Shown here piece after piece: positions 27,211-36,957 of a DNA stretch of 64,000 nt (within the stretch, counting starts at the first letter, position 1; each line of letters starts with the position of its first letter). The stretch covers positions 1-64,000 of the forward strand of contig NZ_QFVS01000001.1 in the NCBI RefSeq assembly GCF_003143955.1, written 5' to 3'. The position numbers and the translations under genes are program-made. This stretch comes from Kurthia zopfii (GTDB lineage: Bacteria > Bacillota > Bacilli > Bacillales_A > Planococcaceae). The notes below the pieces were generated by a model. It was not told the DNA's origin. It saw only the letters and a list, made by a program, of their open reading frames with translations, and searched no databases.

Positions 27211-28692
27211 ATGAGTAACAAACAAACTTCAACTGACGTTATTTTAGTTGGCGCTGGTATTATGAGTGCTACACTAGGTACATTCTTAAAAGAATTAGCA
27301 CCTGAATGGAACATTAAAGTATTTGAAAAACTTGATAAACCAGGCCTTGAAAGTTCAAACGAATGGAACAATGCTGGTACAGGTCACTCTGCACTATGTG
27401 AGCTAAACTACACACCAGAAAAAAATGGTGTAGTAGAAACTACAAAAGCGGTTAATGTCAATGAACAGTTCCAATTATCTCGTCAATTCTGGGCTTATTT
27501 AGTAGAGACAGGCGCTATTAAAGATCCATCAGAATTTATTATGCCAATCCCACATTTAAGTATGGTACAAGGTAAAGACAATGTAGAATTCCTTAAAAAA
27601 CGCTTCGCCGCATTATCTGATATTCACTTATTCGACGGAATGGAATTTTCTGAAGACGAAGAAACATTGAAAAAATGGATTCCATTAATTATGAATGGAC
27701 GTAAAGATTCTAATCCAATCGCTGCAACACGCATCGCTTCTGGTACAGATGTAAACTTCGGTTCATTAACTCGTATTTTAATGGATAGCCTTGAGAAAAA
27801 AGATGGCGTTGAATCAACTTACAATGCAGATGTTCAAAATGTAAAACAAAACGCAGACGGTCTTTGGGAAGTAAAAGTTAAAACTGAAGATGGCAAAATC
27901 ATTACTCAAACTGCTAAATTTGTATTCTTAGGTGCTGGTGGCGGTAGTCTGCACCTATTACAAAAAACAGGTATTCCTGAAAGTAAACATATCGGTGGAT
28001 TCCCTGTAAGTGGTCTTTGGTTAGTATGTAATAACCAAGAAGTAGCAAACAAACATCACGGTAAAGTGTATAGTACTGCTGAAGTTGGCGCACCACCAAT
28101 GTCAGTACCTCACTTAGATACTCGTTATATTGATGGTAAAAAATCATTATTATTCGGACCATTTGCTGGATTCTCTCCAAAATTCTTAAAAACGGGTTCA
28201 AATATGGATTTAATTACTTCAATCAAACCGAACAACTTATTCACAATGTTAGCTTGTGGCGCGAAAGAAATGGGCTTAACAAAATATTTAATCCAACAAT
28301 TAATGTTAAACAAAAAACAACGTATTGAAGAATTACGTAAATTCGTTCCTGAAGCAAAAGACGAGGAATGGGAAATCGTAGTTGCTGGACAACGTGTACA
28401 AGTAATTAAAGATACTGAAAAAGGCGGTAAAGGTACGCTTCAATTCGGTACTGAAGTTATTACAGGTGCAAACGGTTCAGTAGCGGCATTACTTGGAGCT
28501 TCTCCAGGTGCTTCAACAGCTGTTCAAGTTATGTTAAATGTTATGGCACAATGTTTCCCAGAAGAAATGAAATCTTGGGAACCGAAAATTAAAGAAATGA
28601 TTCCTTCATACGGTCAAAAACTGATCGATAACGAAGAATTATTCCACGAATTATTTGCAGCAACAGCAAAATCATTAAAACTAGAAGATTAA
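27211..28692 (+). CDS. mqo: Malate:quinone oxidoreductase
   Basis: Peripheral membrane FAD enzyme of the TCA cycle that oxidises L-malate to oxaloacetate and reduces the quinone pool. 493 residues, normal length. N-terminal FAD site [14 protein letters not shown], then the diagnostic [22 protein letters not shown] and C-terminal [19 protein letters not shown] 27211 is chosen over 27202 because AAGG ends directly before 27202. Monocistronic with its own terminator. Confidence 0.95.
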   Translation: MSNKQTSTDVILVGAGIMSATLGTFLKELAPEWNIKVFEKLDKPGLESSNEWNNAGTGHSALCELNYTPEKNGVVETTKAVNVNEQFQLSRQFWAYLVETGAIKDPSEFIMPIPHLSMVQGKDNVEFLKKRFAALSDIHLFDGMEFSEDEETLKKWIPLIMNGRKDSNPIAATRIASGTDVNFGSLTRILMDSLEKKDGVESTYNADVQNVKQNADGLWEVKVKTEDGKIITQTAKFVFLGAGGGSLHLLQKTGIPESKHIGGFPVSGLWLVCNNQEVANKHHGKVYSTAEVGAPPMSVPHLDTRYIDGKKSLLFGPFAGFSPKFLKTGSNMDLITSIKPNNLFTMLACGAKEMGLTKYLIQQLMLNKKQRIEELRKFVPEAKDEEWEIVVAGQRVQVIKDTEKGGKGTLQFGTEVITGANGSVAALLGASPGASTAVQVMLNVMAQCFPEEMKSWEPKIKEMIPSYGQKLIDNEELFHELFAATAKSLKLED

Positions 28693-28700
28693 TTATAAGA

Positions 28701-28737
28701 AAGAGGAGTCGCAAAATGATGCGGCTCCTCTTTTTTG
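28701..28737 (+). terminator. Terminator after mqo
   Basis: AAGAGGAGTCGCA / TGCGGCTCCTCTT stem followed by TTTTTT. Confidence 0.9.
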
Positions 28738-28747
28738 CATTAAAAAA

Positions 28748-28777
28748 GAAAGAATCCTCATAAACTGTGATTCTTTC
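28748..28777 (-). terminator. Terminator of the hemAT gene
   Basis: GAAAGAATC / GATTCTTTC stem; on the minus strand it runs into T-rich sequence just after the gene. Confidence 0.7.
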
Positions 28778-28791
28778 CTTCGTGTAACTTA

Positions 28792-30084
28792 TTAAAATGA
28801 ATGAATGGTTTGATCCAATAACGCAGCAGATTCATGCAAGTCATTTGAAGTAGTCGCCATAGAAGTAATGACAGAAGTTAAGGTCGTCATCTGTTCACCA
28901 ACAGATTCGATATCTTGAATTGTCTTCATCGTACTTGTCGAGATATGATCAAATGATTGTTTGAGTTGCTCGTTTTGTTTTGTGCCTTCGGATACGAGTT
29001 GTTGAATATGGAAAATGGCATCTACAACTTGAATGGTTACTTCATTAGAATCTTCTATTAGAACGCCGATTTTTTCAACGGATGTTTTCGTCTGATCTGC
29101 AAGTTTGCGTACTTCTTCAGCTACAACAGCAAAACCTTTTCCGTGTTCTCCAGCTCTAGCAGCTTCGATTGCTGAGTTTAATGCTAATAAATTTGTCTGA
29201 TTGGCAATTGATTTTACGAGATCAATGACATCTTTCATTTCAACAGAAGATTGATTCAATCCTTTTACCATTGTGGACATTTCAGAAGTTTTCTCGTGAA
29301 TCAATGAAGTTTGTGAAGTTAGAAACTCCATTTGATTTTTACCATCAATCGAAGCATTTTTCGTATTCAATGATTGTTCGACTGTTTTTTGGACATTGGA
29401 TTCTACTGCACTCGTATTTTCCACTAATTCTTCCACGGCTTGAGCAGTATTCGTCGCTTGCGCTTCAAGTTCACTCGATACGGAACCCAGTTCTTCTCTC
29501 ACACGTGCATTCATTTCTTCACGATGCGCAGCCATTAACTCATCAGAGTATAGCTGATATTCTTCTAATACTAATTGTTGTTCAAAACTACATAATTTAC
29601 CGACAGCATCTGTCATTTTCACTTTTTCTTCGATGGATACATCCAACTCACGAATAATTCTTCTTAATTCAATTTCTAGTTTTTGGAATGCAGCTAAATA
29701 CCATTTCGGATATAGATTGATCTTTACATGCACTCGAGCAACTGTACTTCTTGCCTTAATAAATTGATCATCAATACGTCCGCAAAACATTTGTTCAATA
29801 TGTACGCGAAGTGTTTTTCCGAGATGTTCAAATGTTGAATGATCACGAACGATTTGTGTTAGATGGGGCACTCTCTCCAAAGCGCTGTAGAAACTTTTAA
29901 TAATTGTATTCAATTCAGGAATGATAGCAGCTTGCAAATTGCGAATAATCATTAAATCTTCTTTTTGCAATGAAATCATCTCTAATTGAGTTAAGTAATC
30001 TGTGTTTTTAATGAATATTCCGACATTAGAATAGTCAGTTGAATGCGAAATCATCGCTTTTTCTTTTGTTTTAATGAAAAACAT
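28792..30084 (-). CDS. hemAT: Globin-coupled aerotaxis receptor HemAT
   Basis: Soluble chemoreceptor of 430 residues. The N-terminal half (about 20-190) is a globin-coupled sensor domain; the proximal haem ligand is probably the histidine in [13 protein letters not shown]-like sequence near residue 115. No membrane spans. The C-terminal half is a methyl-accepting signalling domain with the conserved hairpin tip ...[20 protein letters not shown] followed by [16 protein letters not shown], which contacts CheW/CheA. Binds O2 and biases flagellar rotation. Starts at ATG 30084 behind AAGGGGTG. Monocistronic. Its presence suggests a motile cell. Confidence 0.92.
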   Translation of the reverse strand: MFFIKTKEKAMISHSTDYSNVGIFIKNTDYLTQLEMISLQKEDLMIIRNLQAAIIPELNTIIKSFYSALERVPHLTQIVRDHSTFEHLGKTLRVHIEQMFCGRIDDQFIKARSTVARVHVKINLYPKWYLAAFQKLEIELRRIIRELDVSIEEKVKMTDAVGKLCSFEQQLVLEEYQLYSDELMAAHREEMNARVREELGSVSSELEAQATNTAQAVEELVENTSAVESNVQKTVEQSLNTKNASIDGKNQMEFLTSQTSLIHEKTSEMSTMVKGLNQSSVEMKDVIDLVKSIANQTNLLALNSAIEAARAGEHGKGFAVVAEEVRKLADQTKTSVEKIGVLIEDSNEVTIQVVDAIFHIQQLVSEGTKQNEQLKQSFDHISTSTMKTIQDIESVGEQMTTLTSVITSMATTSNDLHESAALLDQTIHSF

Positions 30085-30358
30085 CTAGTACACCCCTTAT
30101 TTGTTTTTAACATCATAGCATAAATATAGGTTAAAAGACATTGTCCAAAAGTGAAACTTTTATGTAAAATTACTCACTAGATATGATAAAAGTCCTTGTG
30201 CAATTATTCATGATAATAGATAATACTCAAAAATTATAGGGAAATAAGTATGATTGTAGCAATTTGATCTAAAATCCGACTATTTTTCTTAAAGAATTAA
30301 AATTTTTCTTTTAAAAATATCAACTGTACAAATACTAGTACATCACCTTCCGTATACT

Positions 30359-31008
30359 ATGGTTATTAGTTACGAAAGAGGCGAAGGAATTGGAAAGAGT
30401 AAAGAAGAGTTGCAAAAAGAGAAGGCATTACTAAAAGTTAGAGAGACCATGATTCAAAAAGAAAAGATGGTGGTTTTAGTACTGATTTTCATATTTGTGA
30501 TTACGGTAATCGGGAGTTGTGGTGCGATGTTTAAAGCTGTAGATGAAGAATTACAAAAAGGAAGCGTTGGAACAGAGAGGGTAGTTTCTAACGTTGGCGA
30601 TTCAAATTCGAAAGAAGATCAAGAAAAAGTAGAGAAGAAAATATTGTTGTTATTGATTCAGCAGATGCAAAAGTGGTTATTACAGGATTCTCCACATATA
30701 AAGGTGCGATTTTCGGTGAAACAGCGAAATTATTAGTTGAGATTACAAATAAATCGGATCGAGCGATTTCAGTTCATGCAGATCATATTTCTGTCGATGG
30801 CGTGATGGCAGATGATGTATCATTCCTTGATGAAACAGTAGCGGCGAAGAAAACGGCTAAAACGGATATTACTTTTGACGAGCTACTTGTAGAGAAGGGC
30901 AAAGAAATGCCGAAATTTGAAGAGGCAATTGAAGGTAAATTCACAATTTATGATGATCAATCATATGATACATTAATTGAAAAGCCATTCAATGTAAAAC
31001 TTAAATAA
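30359..31008 (+). pseudogene. DUF4352-like membrane-anchored protein, broken by one frameshift
   Basis: Two overlapping frames make one protein. The first (from ATG 30359) has a charged N-terminus, one membrane span (VVLVLIFIFVITVIGSCGAMF) and a linker. The second reads NIVVIDSADAKVVITGFSTY and continues as an immunoglobulin-like DUF4352-type domain to TAA at 31006-31008. The switch falls in the A-run near 30640: one lost A in GAAGAAAAT would explain it. Either a recent mutation, a sequencing error, or a truncated anchor. ATG 30359 lies within a possible -10 (TATACT) and has no ribosome binding site, so the true start may be further in, for example TTG 30410. Confidence 0.75.
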
Positions 31009-31020
31009 TGATATTTGAAG

Positions 31021-31050
31021 AAGAATCGGAGATATTCCGATTCTTTTTTT
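31021..31050 (+). terminator. Terminator after the DUF4352-like gene
   Basis: AAGAATCGGA / TCCGATTCTT stem with a T-run. Confidence 0.85.
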
Positions 31051-31260
31051 ACTTTTTTATAATAATACTACAAGTAATTTTATGGAAAAATAAACGAATG
31101 GCAATGAAACGAAATAAATTTTCGAAAGTGTTAAAAAAACAATACACAATGTACAATTTATGTTAAACTGTATTTTATAGAAATACAGAGTGTTTTCTCA
31201 GGTGGAATTATAGCACTACTATTTTATATTATATTATTATATTTATTGGGGGGTTTTGAA

Positions 31261-32469
31261 ATGCGCACTTTAATTCAGAAGTGGAATGCGATGAGTCTTG
31301 TACTTCGCATTATCATCGGGATCGTTGTCGGTATTCTTTTAGCAGTAGCTTTCCCACAAGCAACATGGTTGTCTATGTTAGGAACATTATTCATAGGTGC
31401 ATTAAAAGCCGTAGCACCAATTTTAGTATTCGTACTTGTTATGAATGCATTAGCTAGTCACGTTGGTGGCACAAAAACAAATATGAAAACAATCGTTGGT
31501 TTATATATCTTCGGTACATTCATTGCTGGGACAGTCGGCGTAATTGCTGCGAAATTATTCCCAGTGAATTTAACACTTAAGCCAAGTGAGACAGAATTAA
31601 CGCCTCCATCAGGTGTTGGTGAAGTTGTTCAAACATTATTGCAAAATATCGTATCGAATCCAGTAGACGCATTAATCAATGCAAACTACATCGGTATTTT
31701 AGCTTGGGCAATCGTTTTAGGTCTTGCACTTAAAGCAGCAAATGATACGACTAAATCTGCCATTTCTAACTTCTCGGATGCAATCTCAAAAGTTGTGCAA
31801 TGGGTAATTACACTTGCACCAATCGGGATCATCGGGATCATGTTCGATACAATCGTAACAAGTGGTTTTGGCGAACTTAAAAATTATGGTACATTAATCA
31901 TTATTTTAGTAGGGTGTATGTTCTTTATGGCATTAGTGGTGAACCCATTAATCGTCTGGGTAGTAGCACGTCGTAATCCATACCCACTTGTATTAACTTC
32001 ATTAAAAGAGAGTGGAATGACAGCGTTCTTCACTCGTAGTTCTGCGGCGAACATTCCTGTAAACATTCGCTTATGTGAAAAATTAGGTTTAGACAAAAAT
32101 ACTTACGCAGTATCAATTCCATTAGGAGCGACAATTAATATGGGTGGTGCGGCAGTAACGATTTCTGTCTTAACAATGGCAGCTGCACATACATTAAATG
32201 TCCATGTTGATATGATGACTGCAATCATCTTAATGGTCGTAGTAGCAGTATCAGCAGCGGGTGCTTCAGGTGTATCTGGTGGTTCATTATTATTGATCCC
32301 ACTAGCTTGTAGCTTAATCGGTATTCCAAACGATATCGCAATGCAAGTTGTTGGTGTTGGTATGATTATTGGTGTAATCCAAGATTCATGCGAAACAGCA
32401 TTGAACTCATCTTGTGACGTTGTCTTCACGGCAGCAGCAGAGTATGCTAGCGATCGTAAAAATGCATAA
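31261..32469 (+). CDS. sstT: Serine/threonine:sodium symporter SstT
   Basis: 402-residue dicarboxylate/amino acid:cation symporter (DAACS) family membrane protein importing serine and threonine with Na+. Eight spans plus re-entrant hairpins are visible. Family motifs: the serine-rich [17 protein letters not shown], the sodium-site [15 protein letters not shown] and [19 protein letters not shown], and [17 protein letters not shown] near the end, typical for SstT. ATG 31261 follows GGGGGG; an in-frame GTG/ATG-like start at 31246 overlaps this site. Confidence 0.92.
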   Translation: MRTLIQKWNAMSLVLRIIIGIVVGILLAVAFPQATWLSMLGTLFIGALKAVAPILVFVLVMNALASHVGGTKTNMKTIVGLYIFGTFIAGTVGVIAAKLFPVNLTLKPSETELTPPSGVGEVVQTLLQNIVSNPVDALINANYIGILAWAIVLGLALKAANDTTKSAISNFSDAISKVVQWVITLAPIGIIGIMFDTIVTSGFGELKNYGTLIIILVGCMFFMALVVNPLIVWVVARRNPYPLVLTSLKESGMTAFFTRSSAANIPVNIRLCEKLGLDKNTYAVSIPLGATINMGGAAVTISVLTMAAAHTLNVHVDMMTAIILMVVVAVSAAGASGVSGGSLLLIPLACSLIGIPNDIAMQVVGVGMIIGVIQDSCETALNSSCDVVFTAAAEYASDRKNA

Positions 32470-32476
32470 TAATGAT

Positions 32477-32508
32477 AAACTCGACTTCGGTCGGGTTTAT
32501 TTTTTTTG
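32477..32508 (+). terminator. Terminator after sstT
   Basis: AAACTCGAC-TTCG-GTCGGGTTT hairpin with a stable UUCG-type loop, followed by a T-rich run. Confidence 0.85.
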
Positions 32509-32611
32509 AAACATCCATTTCTTTGAGACAAAGTGGTTCTCTTAGTACTTTATTTCATTTACACTTAATGGGATAGATTATTTAAGTACTAACCTAGAAC
32601 GGAGTGTTCGA

Positions 32612-33649
32612 TTGAATAAATTACATAAAATACTTTTTACTTTCATCGTCGGTTCAATCGGAGGTTTACTATTTTCGATAATCGGAATTCCTGTACCATG
32701 GTTACTTGGGCCATTAACTTTCTTATTAATAGGAAGTAGTTTGAAACCAGATTTATTTTACTGGCCTAAAACATATAAAAGTGTTGGGATGGTATTAATC
32801 GGTTATACGATTGGTTTGGCGCTTGATGGTGATGCAGTAAAGGAGATTGGTCGTCAATTACCGTATATGTTTGGCATGACGATGTTATTGATTCTATTAA
32901 GTGCAGGGATCGCATGGATTGTTGCCAAAATATCGAAAATCAATTATGCGACAGCATTGCTTAGTAGTATTCCTGGAGGTATGACACAGGTAATGGTCAT
33001 GGCTGAAGAGACGAAAGGCGTGAATTTAACGATTGTTACAGTCACTCAAACAATTCGTCTTATGATGATTGTCATCGGTATGCCTCTCGTACTGACGTTT
33101 CTTGGAGCGGATACGACTGGTGGAGCAGTTGAGGATGTTGCGTCTTCATTTAGTTGGCAAACAATCCTCATTTTAGCGATCTGTGTTGCTGCCTCCTTTA
33201 TAGGAAAGAAAATAAAATTCCCTACAGCATTTCTTCTCGTTCCTGCACTTGTCACAGCATTAGCGCAAGGAGTAGGGATGGAAGCAACAGAACTACCTTC
33301 AAGCGTCCTACAGTTTGCTCAATTAGTTATCGGAATCCATATAGGTCTGATGATGAAACCGAAAGAGCTTGAAAATAAGGGAACGACCATTTCTCTAGCT
33401 ATAATTAGTGCCGCATTATTGTTCATTGTCGCAATGGGGCTAGGTCTGATTTTTGCACAATTAAATGATTTAGACTTACCGACAGCGCTTCTAAGCCTTG
33501 CGCCTGGTGGCATGGATCAAATGGGGGCAATTGCCCATGCAGTAGATGCAGAACTCTCGCTCGTAGCGGGATATCAAGTGTTCAGAGCATTCTTTATTCT
33601 GTTCTTGATTCAACCATTGCTCGCGTATTTCTTAAAAAGAATGAATTAA
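32612..33649 (+). CDS. AbrB-family membrane protein (putative ammonia monooxygenase regulator family)
   Basis: 345-residue integral membrane protein with internal duplication. Two copies of the AbrB_dup motif are visible: SSIPGGMTQVMVMAEE near residue 118 and SLAPGGMDQMGAIAHA near 300, each between hydrophobic spans (about ten in total). Function unknown in this family, which is annotated by default after ammonia monooxygenase but is a transporter-like protein. TTG start behind CGGAGTG. Confidence 0.8.
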   Translation: MNKLHKILFTFIVGSIGGLLFSIIGIPVPWLLGPLTFLLIGSSLKPDLFYWPKTYKSVGMVLIGYTIGLALDGDAVKEIGRQLPYMFGMTMLLILLSAGIAWIVAKISKINYATALLSSIPGGMTQVMVMAEETKGVNLTIVTVTQTIRLMMIVIGMPLVLTFLGADTTGGAVEDVASSFSWQTILILAICVAASFIGKKIKFPTAFLLVPALVTALAQGVGMEATELPSSVLQFAQLVIGIHIGLMMKPKELENKGTTISLAIISAALLFIVAMGLGLIFAQLNDLDLPTALLSLAPGGMDQMGAIAHAVDAELSLVAGYQVFRAFFILFLIQPLLAYFLKRMN

Positions 33650-33655
33650 TAAAAA

Positions 33656-33693
33656 AACTCGGAAGAATGTAATCGCACATTCTTCCAAGTTTT
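33656..33693. terminator. Bidirectional terminator
   Basis: AAACTCGGAAGAATGT / ACATTCTTCCAAGTTT, 16-bp near-perfect stem between convergent genes. Confidence 0.9.
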
Positions 33694-34211
33694 TATTTTT
33701 TGGGGTGCTTTAACAATCGTGCATACTGTCGCATAATTTTCATGGCCCATTCATAGTGACTTGAAGTTGCAGAGATGAAATAAGCGCCAAGTGTAGTAGA
33801 TTTCGTCCAAGATACTTGGTTTTTTAAGAAAAGTTGGTCATTTGTTAAGGAGTGGATTAACTTCATTATTCGGATATGGGAGTCATTTACAAGGTTTTTC
33901 GCATCTTTTAACGATGTACTTTCGTATTTAGCGTGAATCTCCTTGTTGAGTAATGGCGTCGTTCTCCAGTTGTGGTCAGGAGCTGGAATCTCGGGTTTTT
34001 CACCACGTTCACCGGTTTCATGCCAATTGAGTAACATCAGATGCCATTCATGGATATGCGTCAGTAAATCACGAATATTGCGATTCATCGTCGGCATCGG
34101 GAAGTCGCTTTCCTGTTGTTCAGGCGTGAAGCTTTCGACTAGTTGCATCATTTTTTCAAAGCTGGTTTCCGCATTTTCGATTAAATCTGTTTTATTCTTC
34201 GCTCTTGCCAA
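33693..34211 (-). CDS. ClbS/DfsB-family four-helix protein
   Basis: 172 residues, soluble. The sequence NRNIRDLLTHIHEWHLMLL near residue 45, followed later by HYEWAMKIMRQY, matches the ClbS/DfsB (DUF1706) family of DinB-like four-helix bundles. One member protects colibactin producers by hydrolysing the warhead; most are uncharacterised. No toxin cluster is nearby, so the role here is open. Monocistronic. Confidence 0.8.
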   Translation of the reverse strand: MARAKNKTDLIENAETSFEKMMQLVESFTPEQQESDFPMPTMNRNIRDLLTHIHEWHLMLLNWHETGERGEKPEIPAPDHNWRTTPLLNKEIHAKYESTSLKDAKNLVNDSHIRIMKLIHSLTNDQLFLKNQVSWTKSTTLGAYFISATSSHYEWAMKIMRQYARLLKHPKK

Positions 34212-34757
34212 TATTATCGCCTTCTTTCAAAAATTAGGTGGCCAATATACTCAAATTCGCAGTAAGATTCTTTAATGTTAAAATATTTTTAAATAAATTG
34301 ATGCGGTGTAAATACCGTCATAATTGCACTTTGTGAATGTTTTAACAATAGATTGCCTTGAATCAAGAAAAAAATCAACTCACTTCTATTGGAATTACCG
34401 ATATAGGGGTGTATAATTCATTATGGAAGTTAAAAATGAAAGAACCTAATAGTGAATTTAAGTTCTATCTGTTGTTTATTTTGAGCTCGAATTTACTTGA
34501 ATTTCCGATTCGAAAAATTTGATTATTCCTTATTTTTAAGCAATAATCGGCTTTACAGAAAACAATTCAGTTCTTAAGTCTTTTGGGTTTGAAAAAACTG
34601 TCAACTTAGTTATTTACTTACTATGTTGCAGGTTCAGCGATTACGTGTCATGATGTAAGAGCGATTCTCGTGTTACATGAATAATCTAACACTTGAAAAG
34701 AAGTAATGTTCGGGTTTTCCCGAAAACAGAAATAGCTATTGTAAAGGAGAATTGGAT
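34212..34757. other. 545-bp spacer upstream of yjlC, regulatory
   Basis: No supported ORF. Holds a Rex-like operator at 34331-34348, a TATAAT at about 34411-34416, a hairpin near 34522-34549 (GATTATT...AATAATC) and a second, TCGGGTTTTCCCGA, near 34711. If the TATAAT is used, the yjlC leader is over 300 nt. Confidence 0.55.
34331..34348 (+). promoter_or_regulatory. Rex-box candidate upstream of yjlC-ndh
   Basis: TTGTGAA-TGTT-TTAACAA differs by one base from the Rex inverted repeat TTGTGAA-N4-TTCACAA. Rex, a redox sensor of the NADH/NAD ratio, represses yjlC-ndh in Bacillus, so a site before this operon is expected. It lies about 65 bases upstream of a TATAAT. Confidence 0.55.
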
Positions 34758-35183
34758 ATGTCAGAACAGACTACTCAATCAGTACAACCGGCAGTAAGCC
34801 AAGAACAATTAGATGTTTTAGATCAATTATTAAAACCAGAAGTACAAGCATCATTAACTACATTAGTGGATCAGTTACCAAAATTAACTGAAATGATGAC
34901 TACTTTAACGAAAGCTTATGATGTAGCACAAACTTTAGCTACGGATGATGTTTTCCGCAACGACGCTGTAGGTGCAGTTACAGAAATGGCTCAACCTGTA
35001 GTAACTTCAGCTAAATCATTTGCTGCAAATGCAATTGAAGCAAAAGACCGCGCTGCTGAAAGCCAAGAAACAATTGGTTTATTCGGTATGCTAAAACTGT
35101 TAAAAGATCCACAAGTACAAGGTATCTTCCGTTTTGCGAACGCTTTCTTAGAAGTTTCAAAAGAAAACAAAGCTTCAAAATAG
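34758..35183 (+). CDS. yjlC: DUF1641 protein YjlC
   Basis: 141-residue soluble, helical protein. The segment LDQLLKPEVQASLTTLVDQL near the N-terminus and the C-terminal GLFGMLKLLKDPQVQGIFRF are the hallmarks of DUF1641. In Bacillus the homologue is cotranscribed with the type II NADH dehydrogenase gene; function is unknown, possibly in assembly or regulation of respiration. ATG 34758 is at proper distance from AAAGGAGA. The next gene is separated by 310 bases of structured spacer. Confidence 0.85.
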   Translation: MSEQTTQSVQPAVSQEQLDVLDQLLKPEVQASLTTLVDQLPKLTEMMTTLTKAYDVAQTLATDDVFRNDAVGAVTEMAQPVVTSAKSFAANAIEAKDRAAESQETIGLFGMLKLLKDPQVQGIFRFANAFLEVSKENKASK

Positions 35184-35237
35184 TTTATGAAATAGCCGAG
35201 AACACTCGCTACTTTAGTCGTGTAGATGAATCGGCTT

Positions 35238-35275
35238 CGGTTGTTTAATATAGCTTCAGCTATATTAAACAACCG
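35238..35275 (+). repeat. Perfect 17-bp hairpin in the yjlC-ndh spacer
   Basis: CGGTTGTTTAATATAGC at 35238-35254 is perfectly complementary to 35259-35275 with a TTCA loop. No T-run follows, so it is not a classical terminator; it could stabilise or punctuate the transcript. Confidence 0.8.
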
Positions 35276-35339
35276 ATTATAAATAAAATATTGTATACCT
35301 TTTTGAAATTTAATGATTACGTATGTTAGCAGAAAGTAT

Positions 35340-35463
35340 ACAACAACCGTAGGGACTATGGGGTTAGCTTGGTAAATAAGAGAAACCTCTAGTAGTAAAG
35401 AAATACGCTATCAAGTATGCTCTCTTCCCAAGAATCTCGTGACTTTAGTCATGAAAGGTTCAA
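35340..35463 (+). mobile_element. Relic resembling the right end / omega-RNA region of an IS200/IS605-type element
   Basis: The stretch begins ACAACCGTAGGGACTATGGG, contains AGAGAAACCTCTAGTAGTAAAG and ends with the imperfect hairpin CTCGTGAC-TTTA-GTCATGAAAG and TTCAA. That order of landmarks is what I remember from the 3' part of tnpB genes and right ends of IS605-family elements in Bacillales. No tnpA or tnpB coding sequence remains nearby. It now forms part of the ndh leader, 30 bases before the start codon. Confidence 0.5.
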
Positions 35464-35493
35464 AACACTTAGTAATATGGAGGTTTAACTATA

Positions 35494-36687
35494 ATGTCAA
35501 AAAAAATCGTCATTTTAGGTGCAGGTTATGGCGGCGTGCTATCTGCATTAACTTTACGTCAATTTGCAACTAAAGAAGAAGTAGAAATCACAGTTGTAAA
35601 CCAATTCCCAACTCACCAAATCATCACTGAACTTCACCGTTTAGCTGGTGGTACAGTTAAAGAACAAGCAATCTCATTCCCATTAACGAAATTATTCAAA
35701 GGGAAAGATATCGAGATCAAAATTGCTAAAGCTGATTCATTCTCAGCTGACGAAAAATTCGTTAAATTATCAACTGGTGAATCATTATCATATGATGTAT
35801 TAATCGTAGGTGTTGGTTCTAAAACTGGATTCTTCGGTATCCCAGGATTAGAAGAAAACTCAATGGTTCTTAAATCAGTTGAAGACGCGAACAAAATTCG
35901 TGAACACATCATCGGTCGCATTAAAGCATACGCTAAATCAGGTGACGAAGCAGATGCAACAATCGTAATCGGTGGCGGTGGCTTAACTGGTACTGAACTT
36001 GTTGGTGAAATCATCGACAACATGACTAAAGAAGCTATCAAATATGGTGTTCAACCAAGAGATCTTAAAGTTAAACTTGTAGAAGCAGGTCCAAAAATCT
36101 TACCAGTACTACCTCAAGATTTAATCGACCGTGCTACTAAATCTTTAACAGATCGTGGCGTTGAATTCCTAACAGGTCTTCCAGTAACAGGAGTTGAAGG
36201 TAACGTAATCTCACTTAAAGATGGTCAAACTATCACAGCCAACACGCTTGTTTGGACTGGTGGCGTAGCTCAATACCCTATGGTAGAAGAGTCAGGTCTA
36301 GTTTGTAACCGTGGTAAAGCAGTAGTAAATGATTTCCTACAATCAGATTCACATAAAGATGTATTCGTAGTAGGTGACGCAGCAGCAGCATACGCTCCTG
36401 GCGCTAACAAAGAAACGGATCGTCCTTACCCACCAACAGCACAAAATGCTTGGCAAATGGGTGAATTAGTAGGTTACAACGTATTCGCTTACTTAAATGG
36501 TCGCGAAATGAACGAGTTTGCTCCAGTTAATTCTGGTACATTAGCTTCACTTGGTCGTAAAGACGGCGTAGCTACTGTAGGTGCTAGTAACACTGAACTA
36601 AGAGGTCTTGCTGCAACACTTATGAAGGAAGCTTCAAACGTTCGTTACTTATCACACATCAAAGCTCTTTACGGATTAGTATACTAA
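35494..36687 (+). CDS. ndh: Type II NADH dehydrogenase (non-proton-pumping)
   Basis: 397-residue membrane-associated flavoprotein passing electrons from NADH to menaquinone. FAD site IVILGAGYGGVLSA at the N-terminus, second dinucleotide fold IVIGGGGLTGTELVGEI near residue 155, DVFVVGDAAAAYAPG near 290 and the quinone-site PPTAQNAWQMGELVG near 315. Size and order with yjlC match Bacillus yjlD. GGAGG precedes the ATG. Probably Rex-controlled. Confidence 0.93.
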   Translation: MSKKIVILGAGYGGVLSALTLRQFATKEEVEITVVNQFPTHQIITELHRLAGGTVKEQAISFPLTKLFKGKDIEIKIAKADSFSADEKFVKLSTGESLSYDVLIVGVGSKTGFFGIPGLEENSMVLKSVEDANKIREHIIGRIKAYAKSGDEADATIVIGGGGLTGTELVGEIIDNMTKEAIKYGVQPRDLKVKLVEAGPKILPVLPQDLIDRATKSLTDRGVEFLTGLPVTGVEGNVISLKDGQTITANTLVWTGGVAQYPMVEESGLVCNRGKAVVNDFLQSDSHKDVFVVGDAAAAYAPGANKETDRPYPPTAQNAWQMGELVGYNVFAYLNGREMNEFAPVNSGTLASLGRKDGVATVGASNTELRGLAATLMKEASNVRYLSHIKALYGLVY

Positions 36688-36700
36688 GCCTTAATGTAGC

Positions 36701-36733
36701 AAAAGAGGATCGCATATGCGATCCTCTTTTTTG
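36701..36733 (+). terminator. Terminator after ndh
   Basis: AAAGAGGATCGCA-TA-TGCGATCCTCTTTT, near-perfect stem with T-run. Confidence 0.9.
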
Positions 36734-36957
36734 ATGTATGTATGTCGACTTGGAAGGGGATTACCAAGCCGACGCTATTGGGGATGAACACACTCATTTC
36801 CCCTATAAGGGAATTTCTAATAACTATTTTCCCGAAAATTGATTTGCTAAACATCTTTTATAAGAATATTTAAGTCTTAAATAAAAAACATAGACTATTG
36901 ATTCTCAATGGAAATGTCCTATGGTACACTACTATTGACAAAAGGAGCGTGGCACAA

